Below, piece by piece: positions 8,576 to 17,962 of a stretch of 63,489 nt of DNA; position 1 is the first letter of the stretch; each line of letters starts with the position of its first letter. Below the pieces are notes generated by a model. The model did not search any database. It was not told the origin of the DNA and worked only from the letters and a program-made list of their open reading frames with translations. The translations under genes and the position numbers were made by a program. The stretch spans positions 1 to 63,489 of the forward strand of contig JAGPDF010000023.1 of assembly GCA_018057705.1 (NCBI GenBank). Direction: 5' to 3'. The DNA is from Thermoanaerobaculia bacterium. Its GTDB lineage: Bacteria; Acidobacteriota; Thermoanaerobaculia; Multivoradales; JAGPDF01.

Positions 8576-8881
8576 AGGTTCTCCTTCAACGCCTTACTTC
8601 TTCGCCTTACATTCTACAGCGAAACGCACGCGTGGGTGGATTGCGACGCCAGGCAAGGACTGCCGCGGCAGATTTTGACTTTGGGTGAAATCTGTCGCAG
8701 GCCTTTCCTATCCAAGAGGTCGTCCGGAGAGGCGCATCGACCCGGATTCCCCTCGGAGTGGCGGGTTGATGCGGCACACCGCAAGGCGGGGTGCGGGGCC
8801 TCTGGGGCTACCCATTGGAGCGGCCTTCCAGAGGGGAGGGGATGCTAGGTTTTGCCCGCTTCCGAGAGCGAGGATCTGGCG
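8576..8881. other. intergenic region between vapB and the CoA ligase
   Basis: This divergent gap of about 300 bases contains the presumed vapB promoter on the minus strand. It also holds two inverted repeats: CAGATTT/AAATCTG (8669-8675 and 8688-8694), overlapping a TTGACT, and CCTCTGG/CCAGAGG (about 8799-8833). The second could form a hairpin just before the ligase gene. No gene is seen. Confidence 0.4.
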
Positions 8882-10843
8882 ATGAGCGACGGCAAGACCG
8901 GCGAATCCGTACCCGACCTTGAGCTGAGCGAGACCCAGCGCGCGGCGATTGCCCGGCTGGCGAAGGACGAGGTGGTGATCAAGCCGCCGTTGAAGCTGGC
9001 GCGCGGCGCTCACCTGGTCAACGACGACATCGAGCGTTCGGCGGCTGCCGACGACCCGGAGGTCTTCTGGGCGGAGCGCTCGGAGCTCATCGAGTGGATC
9101 GAGCCGTTCCACACCGTGCGCCGCTTCGAGCCGCCGCATCATGAGTGGTTCCTCGGCGGCAAGCTGAACGCCACCGCCAACTGCATCGACCGTCACGTCC
9201 ACTCCGACCGGCGCAACAAGGCGGCGCTCATCTGGGTCGGCGAGGACGGCGAAGAGGTCACCTACACCTACAACCGCCTCTACCGCGAGGTGAACCGCTT
9301 CGCCAACGCCCTGCGGCGCCTCGGTGTGATCAAGGGCGACCGGGTCATCATCTACATGCCGCTCGTTCCCGAAGGGATCGTCACCATGCTCGCCTGCGCG
9401 CGCATCGGCGCCATCCATTCGGTGGTCTTCGCCGGCATGGGCACCCAGGCGTTGCGCTCGCGCATCGTCGATTCGGGCGCCAAGGTCATCGTCGCGACCG
9501 ACTACACCTTCAGGCGCGGCAAGAAGATCTCGTTGAAGCCCACGGTGGACGAGGCGGTGCGCGACCTCACCTTCGTCGAGCACGTCGTCGTCCATCGCCG
9601 CGGCTCGCGGCCGGGCGACGCGCCCTTCTCCTTCGAGAGCTCGCGCGAGGTCGACTTCTACGACATCCAGCAGGCGCGCGAGATTCACTGTCACGCCGAG
9701 CCGATGGACTCGGAAGATCCCCTCTTCATCCTCTACACCTCCGGAACCACGGGCCAGCCGAAGGGAGTCGTCCACACCACCGGCGGCTACATGGTCGGCG
9801 TCACCTATCTGTCGCGCGCCTTCTACCAGATCGGCGAGCGCGACATCTACTGGAGCACCTCGGACATCGGCTGGATCGTCGGCCACTCGTTCATCGTCTA
9901 CGGCCCGCTCTCGGTCGGCGCAACGGTCTTCTGCCGCGAGGGTGTGCCCGACTATCCGACGCCCGAAGTGACCTGGGAGCTGGTCGAACGCTTCGGCGTC
10001 AACCTGATGTTCACCGCGCCGACGGCGCTGCGCATGTGGATGAGCCACGGCGAGGAGGCGCCGAAGAAGTACGACCTCTCGCGCCTGCGGCTTCTCGCCT
10101 GTGCCGGCGAGCCGCTCAACCCGGAGGCGCATCTGTGGGCGCAGACGCATCTCGTCGGGCAGGGTGGCGGCATGGTGGTCGACAACTGGTGGCAGACCGA
10201 GATCGCCGGCCCGGTGCTGGGGACGCTGCCGACTTTCGAGGCGCGGCCGAGCAAGGTCGGCAAGCCCCTGCCCGGCGCCGTGGTCGACGTCGTGGACCGG
10301 TTCGGCAACTCGATGCCGGACGGGCAGGGCGGCCTCCTCGTGCTGCGCGAGCCGCTGCCCTACATGCTGCGCACGGTGTGGGGCGACGACGAGCGCTATC
10401 AGCAGTACTGGCGCCAGGTGCCGGGCTGCTACGCCGCGGGCGACATCGCGGTGCGCGACCGCGACGGCTACTTCGCGGTGCTCGGCCGGGCCGACGACGT
10501 GATGAACGTCGCCGGGCATCGCATCGGCACCGCCGAGGTCGAGAGCTCGCTGCTGCGCCACCCGTCGGTCGCCGAGAGCGCCGTGGTCGGCCTCCCGGAC
10601 GACGTCAAGGGCGAGCGCATCAAGGCGTTCGTCGTGCTGAAGCCGGGCGAGCTCGCCGGGCCGGGCCTCATCGGCAGCTTGAAGGACCACGTCCGCCAGG
10701 ACCTCGGCCCGATCGCGCAGCCCTCGGACATCGAGATCCGGACCTCGCTCCCCAAGACCCGCTCGGGCAAGATCGTGCGCCGCTTCCTCAAGGCGCAGGA
10801 GCTCGGCGAAGACCCCGGAGACCTCTCGACCCTCGCCGACTGA
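8882..10843 (+). CDS. acs: acetyl-CoA synthetase-like AMP-forming ligase
   Basis: Activates acetate or a similar short acid to its CoA thioester via acyl-AMP. It is 653 aa, the normal Acs length. The ATG at 8882 has GAGG upstream; the earlier TTG at 8852 is not needed. Motifs: YTSGTTGQPKGVVH (ATP loop, near 284), DNWWQTEIAG (substrate pocket and A5; usual Acs has TETGG, so chain-length specificity may differ), VMNVAGHRIGTAEVE (hinge region), KTRSGKIVRR with the catalytic, acetylatable Lys near 628. Single-gene unit. Confidence 0.88.
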   Translation: MSDGKTGESVPDLELSETQRAAIARLAKDEVVIKPPLKLARGAHLVNDDIERSAAADDPEVFWAERSELIEWIEPFHTVRRFEPPHHEWFLGGKLNATANCIDRHVHSDRRNKAALIWVGEDGEEVTYTYNRLYREVNRFANALRRLGVIKGDRVIIYMPLVPEGIVTMLACARIGAIHSVVFAGMGTQALRSRIVDSGAKVIVATDYTFRRGKKISLKPTVDEAVRDLTFVEHVVVHRRGSRPGDAPFSFESSREVDFYDIQQAREIHCHAEPMDSEDPLFILYTSGTTGQPKGVVHTTGGYMVGVTYLSRAFYQIGERDIYWSTSDIGWIVGHSFIVYGPLSVGATVFCREGVPDYPTPEVTWELVERFGVNLMFTAPTALRMWMSHGEEAPKKYDLSRLRLLACAGEPLNPEAHLWAQTHLVGQGGGMVVDNWWQTEIAGPVLGTLPTFEARPSKVGKPLPGAVVDVVDRFGNSMPDGQGGLLVLREPLPYMLRTVWGDDERYQQYWRQVPGCYAAGDIAVRDRDGYFAVLGRADDVMNVAGHRIGTAEVESSLLRHPSVAESAVVGLPDDVKGERIKAFVVLKPGELAGPGLIGSLKDHVRQDLGPIAQPSDIEIRTSLPKTRSGKIVRRFLKAQELGEDPGDLSTLAD

Positions 10844-10880
10844 GGGCACCGTCAGCGTCCGGCGCCCGCAGGAGCGCCCG

Positions 10881-10896
10881 TATGACCGTCGTCATG
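10881..10896 (+). promoter_or_regulatory. operator 1: TATGAC-CGTC-GTCATG
   Basis: Palindrome with perfect ATGAC/GTCAT arms and N4 spacing, ending 53 bases before the five-haem cytochrome start. A -10-like TAGCTT (10918-10923) begins 29.5 bases after its centre, the class II Crp/Fnr activator geometry. Confidence 0.7.
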
Positions 10897-10949
10897 CGAA
10901 GGGGGGCGCGGTACTGCTAGCTTTCAGGCATTCCCGAGAGGAGTGCCTC

Positions 10950-12698
10950 TTGACCCACCGACCGCGCGGTTCCCGTCGCCGTTGGATCCTTCCCCTGGTG
11001 TGGACCGGCTTGGGTGTCGCGGCGGTGGCCGCGGTGACCGCGGTGACCGCAGTCACCGCGCTCATCCCGATGACCCAGGCCGACTTTCATCTGCCGGGTA
11101 CCCAGATCGGCGACGTGCCGAAGGGAGTCCTCGGCACCTCGGACGAGTGTCGGACCTGCCACGGTGACTTCGACGTCGAAGACGAACCGTGGGCGACCTG
11201 GGCCGGGAGCCTGATGGGGCTCGCCGGGCGCGACCCGCTCTTCTTCGCGCAGATGACCACCGCCAACCAGGATGTCGCCAACGTCGGCACCTTCTGCCTG
11301 CGCTGCCACGTGCCAATGTCCTATGTCACCGGCCATGCGAGCGATCCGACCGGCGGGAGTCTCGACGAGGTGGACCGCGACGGTGTCACTTGCCACTTCT
11401 GCCACAGTCAGGTCGACCCCGTCTATGTGGCGGGGCAGAGCCCGGCCGAAGACGCCGCAATCCTCGCCGCTCTGGCCGAGGTGCCGACGAGCTACGGCAA
11501 CGCGATGTTCGTGCTCGACCCGCAAGGGGTGCGGCGCGGCCCCTACTCCGACACGGACGCGATACACGAGACGATCGACTCGCCGTTCCACCGGTCGGGC
11601 GACATGTGCGGCACCTGCCACGACGTCGGCAACGTCGCGGTCTCGAAGCTTCCTAACGGCACCTACCGCTACAACCTCCTCGACCAGCCGACGCCGGACG
11701 CGAATCCGTGGATGCAGTTTCCGCTCGAGCGCACCTACACCGAGTGGAAGCTCTCCGAGTTCGCGGCGACCGGCGTCGACCTCGGCGGGCGCTTCGGCGG
11801 CACCGGCGGACCGGTGGTCGAAACCTGCCAGGACTGTCACATGCCGAAGACGACGGCGAAGGGCTGCTTCTTCGGCCGCGAGCGCACCGACCTCGCCCGC
11901 CACGAGTTCGCGGGTGCTGCGGCGCCGGTGCTCGATCTCATCCTCGAACACCAGGCCGACAACCCGATCGTCGATCCGGCGCTCATCCAGGCCGCGCGGG
12001 CGCGGTCGGTGTCGATGCTGCGGCGCTCGGCGACGCTCGATCTCGTGCAGGACGGCGCCGAGCTCGTCGTGCGGGTGACCAACCAGTCGGGCCACAAGCT
12101 GCCGACGGGGCATATCGAGGGCCGGCGGGTCTGGATCCACGTGCGCTTCTTCGACGCCGCCGGCGCGGTGGCCGGCGAACACGGGCACTACGACTCGGCC
12201 GAGGCGCACCTCGACGAGGCGTCGACGACCGTCTTCGAGATGCACGTCGGACTGAGCGACGACGCGGCCGGAGATACCGGATTCCCGCCCGGCATCACCA
12301 CCCACATGGCGCTCGCCGACACCATCATCAAGGACAATCGCATTCCACCTCGCGGCTTCAGCAACGCCGCCTTCGAGGCCGGCGGCGCGCCGCCGGTGGG
12401 GGCGGTCTATGCCGACGGCCAGTATTGGAGCGACAGCCGCTTCGCGGTGCCGGCCGCCGCGGTGCGTGCCGAGGCCGAGATCTACTACCAGAACACGCCT
12501 CGGCACTACATCGAGGCGCTGCGCGACGGCAATGTCACCGATGACTGGGGGCAAACGCTCCACGATCTCTGGACCGCCACTGGCCGCGGCGCGCCGATCG
12601 AGATCGCCCGGCGGGCGATCCCGCTCGGCGTCGAGGCCATCTTCGCGGACGGCTTCGAGTCCGGCTACACGACGGCCTGGTCGACGACCGCACCTTAG
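10950..12698 (+). CDS. exported five-haem cytochrome c with C-terminal DGFE tag
   Basis: Predicted periplasmic or surface electron carrier or oxidoreductase, 582 aa. The TTG start at 10950 follows GAGAGGAG. An N-terminal signal or anchor (about 12-38) precedes five CXXCH motifs: CRTCH, CLRCH, CHFCH, CGTCH and CQDCH, all in the first 300 residues. The C-terminal half has no haem motif and looks beta-rich. It ends in FADGFESGYTTAWSTTAP, a tail shared with two unrelated secreted proteins here. The operator upstream is the same as before nosZ and hemerythrin, so a role in nitrogen-oxide metabolism is inferred. The exact family is not recognised. Confidence 0.8.
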   Translation: MTHRPRGSRRRWILPLVWTGLGVAAVAAVTAVTAVTALIPMTQADFHLPGTQIGDVPKGVLGTSDECRTCHGDFDVEDEPWATWAGSLMGLAGRDPLFFAQMTTANQDVANVGTFCLRCHVPMSYVTGHASDPTGGSLDEVDRDGVTCHFCHSQVDPVYVAGQSPAEDAAILAALAEVPTSYGNAMFVLDPQGVRRGPYSDTDAIHETIDSPFHRSGDMCGTCHDVGNVAVSKLPNGTYRYNLLDQPTPDANPWMQFPLERTYTEWKLSEFAATGVDLGGRFGGTGGPVVETCQDCHMPKTTAKGCFFGRERTDLARHEFAGAAAPVLDLILEHQADNPIVDPALIQAARARSVSMLRRSATLDLVQDGAELVVRVTNQSGHKLPTGHIEGRRVWIHVRFFDAAGAVAGEHGHYDSAEAHLDEASTTVFEMHVGLSDDAAGDTGFPPGITTHMALADTIIKDNRIPPRGFSNAAFEAGGAPPVGAVYADGQYWSDSRFAVPAAAVRAEAEIYYQNTPRHYIEALRDGNVTDDWGQTLHDLWTATGRGAPIEIARRAIPLGVEAIFADGFESGYTTAWSTTAP

Positions 12699-12713
12699 AG
12701 CGCCCGAAATCAG

Positions 12714-12731
12714 GGCGACGCAGGCGTCGCC
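12714..12731. terminator. hairpin between convergent genes
   Basis: GGCGACG/CGTCGCC stem (7 bp) with a CAGG loop, in the 57-base gap between the cytochrome and the convergent flavoprotein gene. There is no T-run on either side, so it is at most a weak bidirectional terminator. Confidence 0.35.
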
Positions 12732-12755
12732 TCGGCTGTGCGGCTGCGTACCGCC

Positions 12756-14225
12756 TCAGGCAGGCTGGGTGGACTCGGATCGCAGCGCTGCGAGGACTTC
12801 GTCGACGCCGTAGTCGCGCTCTCCCGGCGGCAGAAAGAGGCGCAGTGAGTCGAGATCGTCTCCGGCGGTGAGGAGCGGCGGCTCGGGTGCGCCATGGATC
12901 TGCGGCTCGGCGAGCGACACATTGGCGAGCAGGCTGTTGCATAGGCACTTCCGCCCCACCGTCTGCGCCGCTTCGCCGCCCTTGGCGACGAACGCCTCGA
13001 CCGGCTCGGCAGCGCAGCGATAGCCGATGCCGCCGTCCTCGCGGCGGTAGGAGCTCCTCAGAAAGCCGAGGTTGCAGACGCGCTCGCGCTGCTCGTAGAC
13101 CGCCTCTTCCGAGAGCGTGCCGGGAAGATCCACGACCTTGAACGGGAAGCCGGTCGGGGAGGCGCGCGGATCGGTGCGGACCCCGGAGAATCCCTCTTCG
13201 ACCCGGGCGATCACCGCCCGGCGCAGCGCCGGATCGAGCCCCGACTCGCGGGTGAAGGCGAAGGCGGTGCCGACCTGGATACCGTGGGCGCCGAGGCGTC
13301 GGGCTTCGGCGAGCGCGCCCGGTCGGCCGCGGCTGCCGGCGAGCCAGAAGGGCTTGCCGAGCTCGCGGAGCTTCGCGAGATCGACTTCGTCGCGCGGCCC
13401 GTAGAGCGGCTGGCCGAGGGCGTCGAAGCGCGCCGCGCCGCGCGGCGGCGCGTTGTGGCCGCCGGCGGCCGGCGCTTCGACGATGAATCCGGTGATGGAG
13501 CCAGCGGGTCCGGTGGCGCGCTTGAGCAGGATCTGCGCCAGCGAGGCCGAGGAGATGATCGGCAAGAAGAAGGGTTGCGCGAGCGCCGGCGACACTCCCG
13601 CAGAACCCAGGCCGAGCGCCGCCGGATCGAAGGCGATCCGGAGGTCGGCGGTCTCGTCGCTGGCGGTGTCTCCCGTCAGCGGCACCGAGAGCGACGCTGG
13701 CCGGTGCCCGGAGAGCGCCTCTAGGGCAGCGGGAATCTCGATCGGAATGCCGGCGCCCATGAGGACGTAGCCGACGCCGGCGAGCATCGCACCGTAGAGC
13801 GTCGGCAGAGTCGGCAGGACGATCTTCTGCAGCAGGTTGATGCCCACGGTGCCGTCGTGACCCTCGCGCGCGAGGTCGACCTCGATGAAGCTCGCGAGAA
13901 CGTTGAGGCCCAGGAGCTCGCGGCCGGGTTGCAGAGTGTGGCGAGCGACCTCGGCGAAGCGCGCGCCGGGGGCGATGCCGCCCGCCACGAAGTAGCGTTT
14001 CAGTACCCGGTCGACGAGCTCCCGATACGGAAAGCGGGCCATGGAGCGGCGCAGATCGCCGCTCTTGTCGCCGAGCTGCAGGCGGCGGGCGAGCTGCACG
14101 TCGAGCGCCGTGCCCGAGACCACACCGAGCCCCCCGGCGGCGGCCACGGCGCGTGCCAGACGCCATCCCGAGACGCCGACCCCCATCCCGCCCTGAATCA
14201 CTTCCGGATGCTTCGCCTCGTGCAT
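12756..14225 (-). CDS. nitronate monooxygenase-like FMN oxidoreductase
   Basis: FMN TIM-barrel enzyme of the nitronate monooxygenase / 2-nitropropane dioxygenase family, 489 aa, longer than typical family members (about 320-380) through a C-terminal extension with CLCNSLLANV. The N-terminal IQGGMGVGVSGWRLARAVAAAGGLGVVSG is the FMN-binding start. EAPAAGGHNAPPRG and GAHGIQVGTAFAFTRES are later barrel motifs. The ATG at 14225 has GAGGAG just before it; an in-frame upstream extension exists but lacks support. It is divergent from the sarcosine oxidase operon with a 154-base gap. The actual substrate is unknown. Confidence 0.8.
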   Translation of the reverse strand: MHEAKHPEVIQGGMGVGVSGWRLARAVAAAGGLGVVSGTALDVQLARRLQLGDKSGDLRRSMARFPYRELVDRVLKRYFVAGGIAPGARFAEVARHTLQPGRELLGLNVLASFIEVDLAREGHDGTVGINLLQKIVLPTLPTLYGAMLAGVGYVLMGAGIPIEIPAALEALSGHRPASLSVPLTGDTASDETADLRIAFDPAALGLGSAGVSPALAQPFFLPIISSASLAQILLKRATGPAGSITGFIVEAPAAGGHNAPPRGAARFDALGQPLYGPRDEVDLAKLRELGKPFWLAGSRGRPGALAEARRLGAHGIQVGTAFAFTRESGLDPALRRAVIARVEEGFSGVRTDPRASPTGFPFKVVDLPGTLSEEAVYEQRERVCNLGFLRSSYRREDGGIGYRCAAEPVEAFVAKGGEAAQTVGRKCLCNSLLANVSLAEPQIHGAPEPPLLTAGDDLDSLRLFLPPGERDYGVDEVLAALRSESTQPA

Positions 14226-14379
14226 GAGAGCTCCTCGCGCCGAGATATTACAGCAAGCAGACGATCGGTGATGGCAGAGAAACATCGAGGCGCCGGCCCG
14301 GAAGGAGAGGCCGGTGGTTTTCCCTCGACTTGGAGTCGGGCCGGGGACTATGCTGGCGCCACTTTCGAGGGATGGACGA

Positions 14380-14652
14380 ATGGCCTTGAGGCTGACCTGC
14401 CCGAATTGCGGCTCGCGCCCGCATACCGAATTCTGGTTCGGTGGCGAGGTCGAAGCTCGGGCGGAGGAGCCGCAGGTGGAGTCCGGCGGCGGGAGGAGCG
14501 CCGCCGCCCTCGAGGCCGACTTCGCGCACGTCTGGCTGCGCAGGAATAGCTGCGGCATCCAGCGCGAGCGGTGGTTTCATCACGCCGGCTGCCGGCGTTG
14601 GCACACGGCGGTCCGCGACACGCTCACCAACGAAGTTCATGACCGTCGCTGA
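14380..14652 (+). CDS. soxD: sarcosine oxidase delta subunit
   Basis: Small zinc-binding subunit of heterotetrameric sarcosine oxidase, 90 aa. It starts with MALRLTCPNCGSRPHTEFWFGGE, a CxxC zinc motif, and ends with ERWFHHAGCRRWHTAVRDTLTNEV, the conserved family C-terminus with the further Cys and His ligands. The ATG at 14380 has GAGGGATGG upstream. It overlaps the alpha gene by 14 bases. Here delta leads the operon, rather than the more usual beta-delta-alpha-gamma order. Confidence 0.92.
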   Translation: MALRLTCPNCGSRPHTEFWFGGEVEARAEEPQVESGGGRSAAALEADFAHVWLRRNSCGIQRERWFHHAGCRRWHTAVRDTLTNEVHDRR

Positions 14653-17422
14653 CGACCGTTCGGCCGGCGGTCGCCCGCACTCGGGGCGATTCGAATTCGA
14701 GGGCCGCGAGGTCGTGGCGGCGGCGGCGGACACGGTCGCCTCGGCGCTCTATCGCGCCGGCCTCCGCACCTTCTCGCGGTCGTTCAAGTACCACCGCAAG
14801 CGCGGTCTCTACTGCCTCACCGGCGACTGCCCGAACTGCCTGATGACCGTGGACGGCGAGCCCGCGGTACGCACCTGCACCGCGCCGGCGGCGGGCGTTC
14901 GCGCGGTGCAGCGGGGGAGCGGCTGGCCGACCGCCGGGCACGATGCACTGTCGATCCTCTGGCGCCTTCGGGCCCTCCTGCCGGTGGGCTTCTACTACAA
15001 GTCGATGATCCGGCCGCGCTGGCTCTGGCCCCTGGCGGAACGTGTCATCCGCCGGATCGCCGGGCTCGGTCCGGTCACCCGGGGCCTCTCGGTCGCAAGC
15101 CGCGAGCGTCTCTACCATCATCCCGATCTGCTCGTCGTCGGCGGCGGCCTCGCCGGCCTCGCCGCGGCTTGCGCCGCGGCGGAGCGCGGCGAGCGGGTGG
15201 TGCTCGCCGACGAGGGTGCGATCGGCGAGGGATTGGTCGCAGGCCCGCTGCGCGCCCGCGTCGACGCCTTGCGCGCGCGCCTCGGGCAGCTTTCCGCCGG
15301 CGGCGCGATCACCGTGCTGGAGCGCGCGACAGCGGTCGGTCTCTATCCCGGCCCCCTGGTGCCGATCGCGGGAAAGGACTTGCTGCATCTCGTTCATCCC
15401 GGGCACATCGTCGTCGCGACGGGCGCTGTCGAGCGCCATGCGGTCTTTCCCGGCAGCGACCTGCCCGGGGTCTTCCTGGCGCGCGGCGCGGCCCGGCTCG
15501 CCGGAGTCCACGGACTGTCGCCGGGCCGGCGGATCGTTCTGGTCGCGACGCACGCCGAGGGCATGGACCACTTCGATACCCTGCGCGCCCACGCCGCCCG
15601 TGAGTCCGCTAGAGATTCCGCCAAGGATTCCGACTGCACGGTAGTCGCCGTGGTCGCCCCAAGAGCGCTCGCGGCGCGGGTGCCCGTCGGCGTCGAGGTC
15701 CTGCACGACGGAGCGGTCGTCGCCGCCCTGGGCAGGGGTGCCGTGCGTGCCGTCGTGGTCGAAACCGCCGCCGGCCGGCGGACGATCGCTTGCGATGCGG
15801 TGGTCCTCGCCCTCGGCTTCGAGCCCAGAAACGGCCTGTTGCGGCAGGCGCTCGGCGAATCCGTGCAGGGCGCAGGAGATGCGGTGCTCCCGGGATGCAC
15901 ACCGGCCGAGGCGGAGGCCTCCGGAGTCCGGGCGGCCTCGCCCGACGCGACGATCGCCGTCGCGCTTCCCGCGGGCGAGCGCCCGCTTCCCGCTGTCGCG
16001 GCTCGAGGGTTCGTCTGCCTCTGCGAAGACGTCGAGGCCGGCGAGCTCGCAGAGGCCTTCCGCGAGGGCTTCCGCTCCACCGAGCTCCTCAAGCGCTATA
16101 CGACGATGACCATGGGCGCCTGCCAGGGGGCGCTCTGCCAGTCACACCTGCGAGCTTTCGTCTGCTCCCGGTCGCAGGGGGTGACTGGAGCGATCGGAGC
16201 GATCGGAGCGAGCGGCGCTGCCGATGTGAGCCGGCCCACCGTCGCCCGTCCGCCGACGCGTCCGGTGCGGCTCGAGGATCTGGCGGCAGGGGTGCGCGTG
16301 CCGCTCGAGTACCACACGGCTCTGCACTCCCGGCACCGCGCTTTGGGCGCCGTCATGGAGTGGACGGGCACTTGGAAGCGACCGTCGAACTACGGCGACG
16401 TGCTCGGCGAGTACCGGGCGGTGCGCGAGAACGTGAGCCTCATGGACGTCTCGACGCTCGGCAAGTACCACGTCGCCGGACCGGATGCCGCGCGCTTCCT
16501 CGAGCGGCTCTACCCCTGCCACGTCGCCGATCTCGCGCCGGGTCGCAGCCGCTACACGCTGCTGCTCAACGAGGCCGGCTACATCTTCGACGACGGCCTG
16601 GTCTGCGCACTCGGCGACGGCAGCTACTATGCGACCTTCACCTCGTCGGGCGCCGACGCCGCGGAGTCGTGGCTGCGCGAGTGGGCCGAAGCCTGGGGGC
16701 TCCGGGTCCATATCGTCAATCAGACCTGGTCACGCAGCGCCATCCACGTGGCCGGTCCGCGCACCCGCGACCTGCTCGCGAAGCTCACCCCGGATGCGGT
16801 CGACAGCGCCGCGATCCCCTACGGCGGCGTGCGCGAGCTCGAGGTCGCCGGAGTGCGCTGCCGCGCCCTCCGCGTCGGCTTCGTCGGCGAGCTCTCGATC
16901 GAGTTCCATCATCCGACGCGGCGCAGTCCGGAGCTCTGGGACGCGCTCTCATCTGCCGGCGCGGACTTGGGACTCCGGCCGCACGGTCTCGACGCGCTGA
17001 AGCTCCTGCGTCTCGAGAAGGGGCATTTCATCGTCGGTCTCGACACCGACTTCGACAGCACGCCGGCCAAGGTCGGCGCCTCCTGGGCGGTCAAGATGGA
17101 GAAGCCCGAGTTCGTCGGCCGCACCGCGCTCGAGCGCCTCGGGCGGATTCCACGCGAGCGCTCGCTCCTGCCGATGCTCTTCGAGGGCGAGCGCGCGCCG
17201 GAGGAGGGGGCGCAGCTCTTCGTCGGCGGTGCGCATGTCGGCCACCTCACTTCGTCGCGCTTCTCGCCGATCCTCGGCAAGGGCGTGGCGCTCGGGTGGG
17301 TGCGCCATCCGGAGGGCTCCGCGCCGCTGGCGATTACGGCGCGCGACACCCGCGGCGAGCTCCAGGGGCTGGTGACACGGGCGCCGTTCTACGACCCGCA
17401 CGGGGAGCGCCTGCGTGCTTGA
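14639..17422 (+). CDS. soxA: sarcosine oxidase alpha subunit
   Basis: Large subunit (927 aa) that binds NAD and carries the folate site, where the methyl carbon of sarcosine becomes 5,10-methylene-THF. The order is a ferredoxin-like N-terminal domain with cysteines in YCLTGDCPNC, a dinucleotide-binding domain (LLVVGGGLAGLAAACAAAERGE, about 160-190), a middle domain with FVCLCEDVEAGEL, and a GcvT-like aminomethyltransferase half from about 560 (YGDVLGEYRAVRENVSLMDVSTLGKY) to the end. The ATG at 14639 overlaps soxD. The stop overlaps the GTG of the gamma gene. Confidence 0.95.
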   Translation: MTVADDRSAGGRPHSGRFEFEGREVVAAAADTVASALYRAGLRTFSRSFKYHRKRGLYCLTGDCPNCLMTVDGEPAVRTCTAPAAGVRAVQRGSGWPTAGHDALSILWRLRALLPVGFYYKSMIRPRWLWPLAERVIRRIAGLGPVTRGLSVASRERLYHHPDLLVVGGGLAGLAAACAAAERGERVVLADEGAIGEGLVAGPLRARVDALRARLGQLSAGGAITVLERATAVGLYPGPLVPIAGKDLLHLVHPGHIVVATGAVERHAVFPGSDLPGVFLARGAARLAGVHGLSPGRRIVLVATHAEGMDHFDTLRAHAARESARDSAKDSDCTVVAVVAPRALAARVPVGVEVLHDGAVVAALGRGAVRAVVVETAAGRRTIACDAVVLALGFEPRNGLLRQALGESVQGAGDAVLPGCTPAEAEASGVRAASPDATIAVALPAGERPLPAVAARGFVCLCEDVEAGELAEAFREGFRSTELLKRYTTMTMGACQGALCQSHLRAFVCSRSQGVTGAIGAIGASGAADVSRPTVARPPTRPVRLEDLAAGVRVPLEYHTALHSRHRALGAVMEWTGTWKRPSNYGDVLGEYRAVRENVSLMDVSTLGKYHVAGPDAARFLERLYPCHVADLAPGRSRYTLLLNEAGYIFDDGLVCALGDGSYYATFTSSGADAAESWLREWAEAWGLRVHIVNQTWSRSAIHVAGPRTRDLLAKLTPDAVDSAAIPYGGVRELEVAGVRCRALRVGFVGELSIEFHHPTRRSPELWDALSSAGADLGLRPHGLDALKLLRLEKGHFIVGLDTDFDSTPAKVGASWAVKMEKPEFVGRTALERLGRIPRERSLLPMLFEGERAPEEGAQLFVGGAHVGHLTSSRFSPILGKGVALGWVRHPEGSAPLAITARDTRGELQGLVTRAPFYDPHGERLRA

Positions 17423-17951
17423 GATCGGCCGCTTCCACGCCGCGATCGTCGAGTGCCACGCCGGCGCGGCGGCGCTCGACGCGCTGAGGATCCCGGCGGA
17501 TGTGCATGCCTGCCGGGTGGCGCCGGACGAGCTGCTGCTGCTCGCGGCACCGGCGAGGGCGGCAGAGCTCTTGCAGCGGGCCTCGGCGCACCTCGCGGTC
17601 GTCGAGCCCGGCGCGCTGGTCGCCGACCAGAGCGACGGCTGGACGATCTTCAGCCTGGCGGGCGACGGCGGGATGAGTGCGCTCGCGCAGCTGGCGCAGT
17701 TTCCGATCCGGGAACGCCGTCCGGCGTTCCTCCAGGGAGCGGTCGCCGGCGGTGCCGCGAAGCTCCTTCTCCTGCCGGGTGTCGTTCACATCCTGGTGCC
17801 GTTCGCGCTCCGGGACCATGTCGAAGGCCGGCTGCGCGACGTCTGTGCCGCGCGGCCGTTCCGTCTGGCGACGAGCGAGTCGCCGTTCGCGCCGATCTTC
17901 GAGGTCGCCGCCGGGAGTCCGACGGGGCCATCCTCCGGATTTCCCACCTGA
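17415..17951 (+). CDS. soxG: sarcosine oxidase gamma subunit
   Basis: Gamma subunit of the heterotetramer, 178 aa. It begins at a GTG inside GTGCTTGA, coupled to the soxA stop. GcvT/YgfZ-like fold features are visible: DQSDGWTIFSLAGDGGMSALAQL and the C-terminal HILVPFALRDHVEGRLRDV. The gamma family is weakly conserved, so the call rests largely on position between alpha and beta and on length. Confidence 0.8.
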   Translation: MLEIGRFHAAIVECHAGAAALDALRIPADVHACRVAPDELLLLAAPARAAELLQRASAHLAVVEPGALVADQSDGWTIFSLAGDGGMSALAQLAQFPIRERRPAFLQGAVAGGAAKLLLLPGVVHILVPFALRDHVEGRLRDVCAARPFRLATSESPFAPIFEVAAGSPTGPSSGFPT

Positions 17952-17962
17952 GAGCGCCGGCC

